Shown here: positions 1 to 4,697 of the stretch, piece after piece | Layout of the letters: the number at the start of each line of letters is the position of its first letter | How positions within the stretch are numbered: the stretch's first letter is position 1 | DNA from: Burkholderiaceae bacterium | Lineage (GTDB): Bacteria; Pseudomonadota; Gammaproteobacteria; Burkholderiales; Burkholderiaceae_E | Reading direction: 5' to 3' | Assembly (NCBI GenBank): GCA_019428955.1 | Contig: JAHYJF010000238.1 | Span: 1-5,379, forward strand | Length of the DNA stretch: 5,379 nucleotides | Made by a program: the position numbers and the translations under genes | The notes under the pieces: model-generated | What the model was told of the DNA's origin: nothing | Databases searched by the model: none | What the model saw: only the letters and a program-made list of their open reading frames with translations

Positions 1-1705
1 CCACCCCGGGCGCATCGGGCTCGACCTGCGGGGCCCGCATGGCTTCGCCGGCGCCCCGCGCGAACGGCGGGGCGGCGACGTTCCCGCCGTAGTGGCGGCC
101 GGCACCGGGCTCATCGATCATGGCGGCGACCACGATCCGCGGCGCCGACACCGGCGCGAAGCCGACGAAGGACGCGACGTATTTCTTGACGTACTTGCCG
201 TTCTCGATCTTCAGCGCGGTGCCGGTCTTGCCGGCGACCCGGTAACCGGCGATCTGGGCGCGCGGGGCGGTGCCGTTCGGGCCGGCCGCCATCTCCAGCA
301 TCTTGCGTACGGCCCGCGCGGTTTCCTTACTGATCACGCGGGTGCCCGCGGGCACGGCGTCGCGGCGCGTAATCGACAGCGGCAGCAGCTCGCCGTCGCG
401 CGCGAAGGCGAGGTAGGCGCGGGCAATCTGGATGAGCGAGACCGACATCCCATGACCGTACGACATCGTCGCCTGCTCGATCGGGCGCCAGCTGCGATAG
501 GGTCGAACGCGACCCGCCACCGCCCCCGGGAAGCCCAGTTGCGGCACCTGACCGAATCCGAGCGCGGCGTAGAACTCCCAGATCTCCCTGGGCTCCATCT
601 GAAGTGCCAGCTTGGCGATGCCGACGTTCGAGGACTTCTCGATCACTTCCTCGAGCGTCAGCGCGCCGTGGGGATGAGCGTCGCCGATCGTGGCCGAGCC
701 GATCGTCAGCCTGCCCGGCGCAGTCTGGAACACCGTCAGCGGTCTGGCCTTGCCAAGTTCCAGTGCCAGAGCGGCGGTGAACGGCTTCATCGTCGACCCC
801 GGCTCGAAGGTATCGGTGATGACCCGATTGCGCAGCTGCGCGCCGCTCAAGCGGGCGCGCTGGTTGGGGTTGTAGGTCGGCCAGTTGGCCAGCGCCAGGA
901 TTTCGCCGCTGACGACGTCGAGCACCACCACCGCACCCGCCTTGGCCTTGTTGTCCTGGACCGCGTCGCGCAGCGCATCGAAGGCCAGGAACTGCATCTT
1001 GGCGTCGATCGAAAGCACGATGTCATCGCCGTCGTGGGGCTCGCGCACCGCGCGCACATCCTCGATGACCCGGCCGAGCCGGTCCTTGATCACCCGGCGG
1101 CTGCCGGTCTGGCCGGCCAGCTGGCGATTACGCGCCAGCTCGATGCCTTCCTGGCCGAGGTCGTCGACGTTGGTGAAGCCGACGATGTGCGCCACGGTTT
1201 CACCCTCGGGATAATGGCGCTTGTATTCCCGCTGGAGATTGATGCCGGGGAGCTTGAGTGCGCGGACCTGGTCGGCCACCGCCGGATCGAGCTGGCGGCG
1301 CAGGTACACCAGGCTGCGGTCGGTCTCGCTCAACTTGCCGCGCAGCGCCTTGGGCTTGAGGTTGAGGAGCTTGCCGAGCCGGTTCAGTTCTTGGGGTCCG
1401 GCTTTGGTCTGGTCGGGGTCGGCCCAGACGGCGTACGCCGGCAGGCTGGCGGCCAGCACATTGCCGTTGCGGTCCAGGATCTTGCCGCGCGAGGCCGGCA
1501 GGATCAGGGTGCGGCCGTAGCGCGACTCGCCCTGCTCGCGCAGGTAGTCATCGGAAAATGCCTGCAGGTAGGTGGCACGCACCGCCAGGGCCATGAAGGC
1601 GAAGGCGATCAGCGCCAGCATCACTCCGGAGCGGTAGGCCGGCATGCGCACCTGCAGCAGGGGATTTGCCGCGTAACCGACGGTACGCGCGCTGCCACGG
1701 GCCAT
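1..1705 (-). CDS. ftsI: Septal peptidoglycan transpeptidase FtsI (PBP3), 3' end cut by window
   Basis: Class B penicillin-binding protein that crosslinks septal peptidoglycan in the periplasm as part of the FtsW-FtsI-FtsQLB divisome complex. The 568 visible codons translate without interruption. Residues 1-24 are a cytoplasmic tail, and about 25-45 form the single membrane anchor (SGVMLALIAFAFMALAV). The class B N-terminal module follows, with RGKILDRNG at 73-81. The transpeptidase domain carries all three catalytic motifs: STMK at 304-307 (nucleophile Ser304, Lys307), SSN at 358-360 and KTGT at 493-496, nearly the same spacing as E. coli FtsI. YGHGMSVSLIQ is the usual motif between SSN and KTGT. 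The visible end (YGGNVAAPPFARGAGEAMR) matches the family C-terminus, so only a short tail should lie beyond the window. The ATG overlaps the ftsL stop as TGATG, which implies translational coupling. No truncation or frameshift is seen. Alternatives such as PBP2 or SpoVD are unlikely given the position after ftsL. Confidence 0.97.
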   Translation of the reverse strand, partial: MARGSARTVGYAANPLLQVRMPAYRSGVMLALIAFAFMALAVRATYLQAFSDDYLREQGESRYGRTLILPASRGKILDRNGNVLAASLPAYAVWADPDQTKAGPQELNRLGKLLNLKPKALRGKLSETDRSLVYLRRQLDPAVADQVRALKLPGINLQREYKRHYPEGETVAHIVGFTNVDDLGQEGIELARNRQLAGQTGSRRVIKDRLGRVIEDVRAVREPHDGDDIVLSIDAKMQFLAFDALRDAVQDNKAKAGAVVVLDVVSGEILALANWPTYNPNQRARLSGAQLRNRVITDTFEPGSTMKPFTAALALELGKARPLTVFQTAPGRLTIGSATIGDAHPHGALTLEEVIEKSSNVGIAKLALQMEPREIWEFYAALGFGQVPQLGFPGAVAGRVRPYRSWRPIEQATMSYGHGMSVSLIQIARAYLAFARDGELLPLSITRRDAVPAGTRVISKETARAVRKMLEMAAGPNGTAPRAQIAGYRVAGKTGTALKIENGKYVKKYVASFVGFAPVSAPRIVVAAMIDEPGAGRHYGGNVAAPPFARGAGEAMRAPQVEPDAPGV

Positions 1706-2070
1706 CAGCGCTTACCCCGCACGACGATTGCACCCGAACCTGGACCGGGAGCCGGCTTGCTGGCCGCCGGTGCCGGCGCCAGCATCCGGGCGAGCCGCGG
1801 CTGGTCGCCGTGCATAGTCAGCATCAGCGTGCGCTGCGGGGCAACCGCGCTCATCGAGAGTTCCGCACGCGCCTTGCCGTCGATCAGCGAGTTGCGCGAG
1901 AACTGGCGCTGCTCGACCTGCAGTTCGTTCCAGTGGGTCTCGAGCTGGATCGTCCTGGCCTTGGCGGCGTCGAGATCGATGAACAGCGCTCGGGCGCGTT
2001 GCTGCGACGTGACCAACGCCAGCGCGCACAGCACCAGGATCGCCGAGAGCAGGATATTGAGCCGCGCCAC
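1705..2070 (-). CDS. ftsL: Cell division protein FtsL
   Basis: Small bitopic divisome protein that forms the FtsQLB scaffold and helps activate FtsWI; the coiled coil lies on the periplasmic side. The 121 residues show the expected plan: a very short cytoplasmic N-terminus, one membrane helix at about 5-21 (NILLSAILVLCALALVT), then a charged, heptad-like region at about 22-60 containing DLDAAKARTIQLETHWNELQ. A Pro/Ala-rich tail follows from about 97 (APAPAASKPAPGPGSG), making it somewhat longer than many FtsL proteins. FtsL is poorly conserved in sequence, so the call rests on topology, size and position between rsmH and ftsI. The start is GTG with GGAGG five bases upstream. The gene begins 11 bases after the rsmH stop, and its TGA shares one base with the ftsI ATG. 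Confidence 0.93.
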   Translation of the reverse strand: MARLNILLSAILVLCALALVTSQQRARALFIDLDAAKARTIQLETHWNELQVEQRQFSRNSLIDGKARAELSMSAVAPQRTLMLTMHGDQPRLARMLAPAPAASKPAPGPGSGAIVVRGKR

Positions 2071-2075
2071 TGCGC

Positions 2076-2080
2076 CCTCC
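2076..2080 (-). promoter_or_regulatory. Ribosome binding site for ftsL
   Basis: GGAGG on the minus strand sits in the 11-base gap between the rsmH stop and the ftsL GTG, five bases before the start. It supports the GTG as the true ftsL start, where no ATG is available at the conserved N-terminal position. Confidence 0.7.
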
Positions 2081-2081
2081 C

Positions 2082-3059
2082 CTATACCCGCACTGCCGCG
2101 CGCAGCACGGCCGAGCGGGCACGCGGATTGGCCGCCACATCGGCCTCATCCGGCAGAATCCGGCCAAGGCTGCGCAAACGCACCCTAGCTCCGGGCAGGA
2201 CCGTGCCGCGGATCGGGTCGCGCGCCGCGTTGCGACCCGACTCCTCGGCAATGAACCGCTTGACGATGCGGTCCTCGAGCGAGTGAAAGCTGATCACGGC
2301 AAGCCTGCCCCCGGGACGCAGATGTTGAACTGCCACGTCTAGACCAAGCGCGAGCTCTTCAAGCTCTTGATTGACGAAAATCCGTAGAGCCTGAAAGGAG
2401 CGGGTAGCCGGGTCCTTGGCCAGCGCCGCCCCTTTCTGCCGGCTGCGGACGACGCCCGCCACGACGCGGGCAAGCTCCCCGGTAGTCGCGAATGCGTCGG
2501 CGCCGCGGTCCCCGCGGCGAGCAACAATCGCCTTTGCAATCGGAACAGCAAACCGTTCTTCCCCATAATTCTTCAGCACCTCTGCAATGTTGGTTTCGGA
2601 GGCCTGCAAGAGCCACTCTCGGGCGGAAAAGCCGCTCGAAGGGTCCATGCGCATGTCGAGCGGGCCGTCGTCTCGAAAGCTGAAGCCGCGCTCCGGGTTG
2701 TCGAGTTGCGGCGAGGAAACGCCGAGGTCGAACAGGATCGCGTCGACGGCGTCGATCCCGTGCTGTGCAAGTGCTTCGGCGAGTTGTGAAAACCGCGCGT
2801 GCTCGATTGCGAAGCGCGGGTCCTGCCAGGTGCGGGCCACTGCCACCGCGTCGGGGTCGCGGTCGAGTGCCAGCAAACGCCCGTCAGGGCCGAGACGGGA
2901 GAGGATCGCGGCGCTGTGACCGCCGCGGCCGAAAGTAGCGTCGACACACACATCACTGGCGCCGATCGCGAGTATCGTGAGAGACGGCTCGAGCAGCACG
3001 GGCTGGTGCTCGTCGTCGCGCGGCGGTTGGTGGCGCGCATCCCGTCCCTCCCGAGTCAA
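2082..3059 (-). CDS. rsmH: 16S rRNA (cytosine(1402)-N(4))-methyltransferase RsmH
   Basis: SAM-dependent methyltransferase (formerly MraW) that adds the N4-methyl group to C1402 in the decoding centre of 16S rRNA. The 325 residues are of normal family length. Recognisable motifs in order are HQPVLLEP (18-25), the SAM-binding motif DATFGRGGHS (40-49), DRDPDA (66-71), ILFDLGVSSPQLD (108-120), RGFSFRDDGPLDMRMD (124-139), the inserted alpha-helical region with NYGEERF (164-170), ATRSFQALRI (218-227), ISFHSLEDRIVKRF (256-269) and the C-terminal NPRARSAVLR (311-320). The only start codon in this frame before the conserved core is TTG at 3059, preceded by AGGA, eight bases after the mraZ stop. An ATG with a stronger Shine-Dalgarno lies 19 bases further in but is out of frame (see findings). 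It belongs to the dcw operon and is cotranscribed with mraZ and ftsL by inference. The function is secure; the exact start is less so. Confidence 0.96.
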   Translation of the reverse strand: MTREGRDARHQPPRDDEHQPVLLEPSLTILAIGASDVCVDATFGRGGHSAAILSRLGPDGRLLALDRDPDAVAVARTWQDPRFAIEHARFSQLAEALAQHGIDAVDAILFDLGVSSPQLDNPERGFSFRDDGPLDMRMDPSSGFSAREWLLQASETNIAEVLKNYGEERFAVPIAKAIVARRGDRGADAFATTGELARVVAGVVRSRQKGAALAKDPATRSFQALRIFVNQELEELALGLDVAVQHLRPGGRLAVISFHSLEDRIVKRFIAEESGRNAARDPIRGTVLPGARVRLRSLGRILPDEADVAANPRARSAVLRAAVRV

Positions 3060-3065
3060 GGTGGA

Positions 3066-3069
3066 TCCT
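3066..3069 (-). promoter_or_regulatory. Probable ribosome binding site for the rsmH TTG start
   Basis: AGGA overlaps the TAG stop of mraZ and lies six bases before the TTG at 3059. It is a modest Shine-Dalgarno in the right place, consistent with coupling of rsmH to mraZ translation. It is used here to support the TTG start because no other in-frame start precedes the conserved HQPVLLE segment. Confidence 0.5.
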
Positions 3070-3496
3070 AGAACGACAAATTGGCCACTGATTCCGGCAT
3101 GCCACCAGCGATGACCGTCCGCTCGTGGGCCTCTAGAGTGGCCTTGTCCCAGATCTCGAAATGACTCCCCATTCCCAACAACATCAGATCGCGGTTCAGG
3201 CCCGCCGCGGAACGCAATTCCGGACTGATCAGGATTCGTCCGGTGCCGTCCATATCGACGTCGGTGGCGTTGCCCAGAAAAATCCTGGCCCAGGCGCGGG
3301 CATTGACCGGGAGAGCCGCGAATTTCTCGCGCTGGGTCTCCCAGGTCGGACGCGGAAACAGCAACAGGCAGCCATCAGGGTGGCGGGTAACAGTCAGATT
3401 GCCGGCGCAGGCCGACGAGAGCGCGTCGCGATGCCGAGCCGGTACCGTCATGCGGCCCTTCGCGTCGAGCGCGAGCGCGGAACTGCCCTGAAACAT
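3068..3496 (-). CDS. mraZ: Transcriptional regulator MraZ
   Basis: AbrB/MazE-like swapped-hairpin DNA-binding protein and first gene of the dcw cluster. In E. coli and Mycoplasma, MraZ binds TGGG-type direct repeats upstream of its own operon. The 142 residues are full length. They begin with the canonical MFQG and contain two tandem MraZ domains, each with its DxxxR signature: DAKGR at 11-15 and DGTGR at 83-87. Other family segments are HPDGCLLLFPRPTWE (39-53), ARIFLGNATDVDMD (70-83) and LLGMGSHFEIWD (106-117); this version resembles betaproteobacterial MraZ. The ATG is preceded by GGGGAAGGACG. The stop lies eight bases before the rsmH start. A phased set of TGGG-like boxes 57-91 bases upstream suggests autoregulation. 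Confidence 0.97.
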   Translation of the reverse strand: MFQGSSALALDAKGRMTVPARHRDALSSACAGNLTVTRHPDGCLLLFPRPTWETQREKFAALPVNARAWARIFLGNATDVDMDGTGRILISPELRSAAGLNRDLMLLGMGSHFEIWDKATLEAHERTVIAGGMPESVANLSF

Positions 3497-3498
3497 CG

Positions 3499-3507
3499 TC
3501 CTTCCCC
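3499..3507 (-). promoter_or_regulatory. Ribosome binding site for mraZ
   Basis: GGGGAAGGA on the minus strand ends two bases before the ATG. The GGGGA half is at a more usual distance than AAGGA. It supports the canonical MFQG start. Confidence 0.6.
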
Positions 3508-3552
3508 GAAAAGCGCTGTGACCGTAAGAGGGTCCCGAGACACGGGTTTAAG

Positions 3553-3587
3553 CCCCACAAATCACCACTTTCTTGCACAGGCTCCCA
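3553..3587 (-). promoter_or_regulatory. Putative MraZ operator: phased TGGG-type boxes
   Basis: Four minus-strand pentamers start exactly ten bases apart: TGGGA (3583-3587), TGCAA (3573-3577, degenerate), TGGTG (3563-3567) and TGGGG (3553-3557). Each is separated by five bases. This matches the TGGGN-N5 direct-repeat pattern known for MraZ binding sites in E. coli. The array lies between the candidate mraZ -10 box and the mraZ start and shares its first base with the last base of that -10, as expected for autorepression. One box is poor and one is imperfect, so the number of functional boxes (two to four) is uncertain. Confidence 0.72.
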
Positions 3588-3615
3588 CTTTAGGGAAAAA
3601 TGCCGGGCTTTACAA
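3587..3615 (-). promoter_or_regulatory. Candidate sigma70 promoter of the mraZ operon (proximal)
   Basis: On the minus strand, TTGTAA (3610-3615, four of six matches to the -35 consensus) is followed after 17 bases by TAAAGT (3587-3592, four of six to the -10). The predicted transcript would start near 3580, inside the TGGG box array, giving a leader of roughly 85 bases. Both hexamers are moderate. The spacing and the overlap with the MraZ boxes are the main support. Confidence 0.5.
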
Positions 3616-3637
3616 GGGCGCGATGCTCTTTTTTCAA
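3609..3637 (-). promoter_or_regulatory. Alternative sigma70 promoter of the mraZ operon (distal)
   Basis: On the minus strand, TTGAAA (3632-3637, five of six to -35) is followed after 17 bases by TGTAAA (3609-3614, four of six to -10). Its -10 overlaps the -35 of the proximal candidate, so the two could not be occupied at once. Initiation would fall near 3602, upstream of the MraZ boxes. It could be the real promoter or a chance match in this AT-richer stretch. Confidence 0.35.
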
Positions 3638-3658
3638 TCGGGACAATGACTTAGGCGC

Positions 3659-3681
3659 AACTCTTGAAGCGCTCAAGAGCT
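3659..3681 (-). repeat. Inverted repeat / hairpin between rnpB and mraZ
   Basis: A seven-base perfect inverted repeat, CTCTTGA (3661-3667) and TCAAGAG (3673-3679), encloses a five-base loop. As minus-strand RNA it extends to nine pairs with one G-U and one A-U. Only two U residues follow in the minus direction, so it is not a standard intrinsic terminator. It may be a weak terminator, a protein-binding palindrome or an RNA-stabilising stem. Confidence 0.45.
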
Positions 3682-3722
3682 TGTTTCCACGTTAAATGAA
3701 TGACTTGGAACACATAGGTGAA

Positions 3723-3750
3723 GTAGTGTCTCAAGATTTGGAAACACTAC
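3723..3750 (-). repeat. Hairpin just downstream of rnpB
   Basis: Minus-strand GTAGTGTTTC (3741-3750) pairs with GAGACACTAC (3723-3732): a ten-pair stem with one G-U and an eight-base loop. It begins about seven bases after the predicted rnpB 3' end, where a terminator or 3' processing element would be expected. No run of U follows (the next bases are TTCACC), so factor-independent termination would be weak. The hairpin is clearly present; its role is inferred from position. Confidence 0.5.
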
Positions 3751-3756
3751 AGTAAG

Positions 3757-4196
3757 AGTGGAGCAGGTCTGTAGGCCGGATTCTGTGGGCCGCTCGCGCG
3801 GCCTGACGATCATTCCTCTAGGCGCACGGTTACCCGGGCGCTCCAGCCACCTACCCGCACGCCGGGGCGGGCCGCCCCGTGCGGCGAACCGCGCGCGTGC
3901 CTATTTGGTGTTGCTCCGGATGGGGTTTGGCCTGCCAGTCCCGTCGCCGGTCCTGCGGTGAGCTCTTACCTCGCCTTTTCACCCTTGCCGGGCAGCTTCT
4001 ACCGAGTTCCGGCCCGAAGACCGGAGCACCGGCGAGGTGCCACCTTTGGCGGTATGTTTTCTGTGCCACTTTCCGTCGCCCTGGGCCTTGCGGCTTGCTG
4101 CGCCTGGCCGTTAGCCAGCATCCTGCCCTGCGGAGTCCGGACCTTCCTCCCGCCAGATTGCGAACAACCTGGCCAGCGATCGCCCGACCTGCTCCA
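3757..4196 (-). ncRNA. rnpB: RNase P RNA, bacterial class A
   Basis: Catalytic RNA of RNase P, which with the RnpA protein removes tRNA 5' leaders. The ends are defined by the P1 helix: GGAGCAGGTC (4186-4195) pairs perfectly with GACCTGCTCC (3760-3769). The conserved core is easy to see on the minus strand: GAGGAAGGTCCGGACTCC (about 4133-4150, 5' strand of P4), AAGGGTGAAAAGGCGAGG and GTAAGAGCTCACCGC (3955-3986), GGAGCAACACCAAATAG (3901-3917), the L15 loop GGGTAGGTGGCTGGAGC with the GGU that pairs with the tRNA CCA end (3853-3855), and AGAATCCGGCCTACAGACC (3766-3784, 3' strand of P4). A UUCG-capped stem lies at 4009-4024 and a strong GC-rich arm next to L15 at 3857-3882. At about 440 bases it is longer than the 377-base E. 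coli RNA. It starts about ten bases after the upstream ORF stop and precedes mraZ, as in Pseudomonas. The exact 5' and 3' ends may shift by a few bases. Confidence 0.96.
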
Positions 4197-4202
4197 GCCC
4201 CC

Positions 4203-4208
4203 ATTCTA
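4203..4208 (-). promoter_or_regulatory. Candidate -10 box of the rnpB promoter
   Basis: Minus-strand TAGAAT matches the sigma70 -10 consensus at five of six positions and ends seven bases before 4196-4195, where the P1 helix begins. That is the right distance for initiation at the mature 5' end. No recognisable -35 hexamer lies 16-18 bases upstream in the GC-rich coding sequence. The first three bases are also the TAG stop of the upstream ORF. Confidence 0.5.
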
Positions 4209-4697
4209 CGGGTTTGGCGCCGACGCGCGCGTCCGCCCCGGCAAGGCCATCAGCGCCAGCCCGGCGACCACGCAGCCGATGGCCGCGACCAGCGCCGGCG
4301 TCATCGCCTGCGCCAGGAACAGCAGCGGCCTGGTCGCGGGCTCGATCAACCCAGCCACGCCGAGCGGCAGAAGTGACGCGGCGAGCGCCAGCGCGCTGAC
4401 CTTGACTACGCCGTAGCGCTGGAGATAGGGCCGGTAGAGCGTCGAGCAGACTGCACCGGTCAGGGTGGCCGCCGCGGCCATCCCCAGGCCGATCAGCGCC
4501 ACCGGCACCAGGTCGCGCCGGGAGATTGGCGGCGAAGAGCGGCGGCGGACCAAGGGCAGCAGGAACAACAGTGCGATGGCGTAGCGCAGGAAGCCCAGCC
4601 GGCCGGCACCGACATCGGCAACCACCGCCTGGCTGGCGACCAACGCCGCGCCAACCTGGATGCCGGTGAGTGCCGCCGCGCCCAGGGGCAGTTTCAC
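4206..4697 (-). CDS. Shortened EamA/DMT-family transporter-like protein
   Basis: A 163-residue hydrophobic protein that resembles EamA-domain drug/metabolite transporters but is about half the usual size of roughly 290 residues in ten helices. Visible parts are: helix 1 (about 5-28), helix 2 ending in the RRR cluster (FLRYAIALLFLLPLVRRR, 36-53), the start of a third helix (DLVPVALIGLGMAAAA, 62-77), a segment typical of the second repeat (STLYRPYLQRYGVVKVSAL, 85-103) followed by a helix (104-118), and a last helix (TPALVAAIGCVVAGLALMA, 133-151). The material joining these blocks in normal members seems missing at about residues 78-84 and 122-130, without loss of frame. The start is taken as GTG at 4697, because GTGA overlaps the stop of the GNAT gene and the transporter homology begins there; longer in-frame readings would run through the GNAT gene. 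The stop lies ten bases before rnpB. It could be a decaying gene or a functional mini-transporter. The substrate is unknown. Confidence 0.65.
   Translation of the reverse strand: MKLPLGAAALTGIQVGAALVASQAVVADVGAGRLGFLRYAIALLFLLPLVRRRSSPPISRRDLVPVALIGLGMAAAATLTGAVCSTLYRPYLQRYGVVKVSALALAASLLPLGVAGLIEPATRPLLFLAQAMTPALVAAIGCVVAGLALMALPGRTRASAPNP

Noticed and set aside
1..70. Possible frameshift at the ftsI C-terminus
   Set aside because: A first reading seemed to go out of frame near 55, but recounting the bases gave a continuous frame reading AAPPFARGAGEAMR, which matches the usual FtsI C-terminal pattern.
92..2188. A 698-codon open frame on the plus strand opposite ftsI, ftsL and the end of rsmH
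   Set aside because: It lies antisense to three well-supported genes, its translation is rich in Arg, Ala, Gly and His with no recognisable domain, and it fits the stop-poor shadow frame expected from high-GC coding sequence.
2573..3040. 155-codon minus-strand frame starting at an ATG with a good Shine-Dalgarno inside rsmH
   Set aside because: The protein is Ser/Arg/Thr-rich with no family resemblance, while the overlapping frame is clearly RsmH. The start signal itself is kept as a finding.
3627..3634. Plus-strand CTCTTTTTT as a terminator U-tract
   Set aside because: No stable hairpin precedes it on the plus strand and no plus-strand gene ends there. On the minus strand it is the A-rich part of the distal -35 region.
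3758..4416. Several open frames on both strands between mraZ and the transporter-like gene
   Set aside because: Most of this stretch is the RNase P RNA gene, identified by its P1 helix and conserved core; the frames are incidental to a GC-rich structural RNA.
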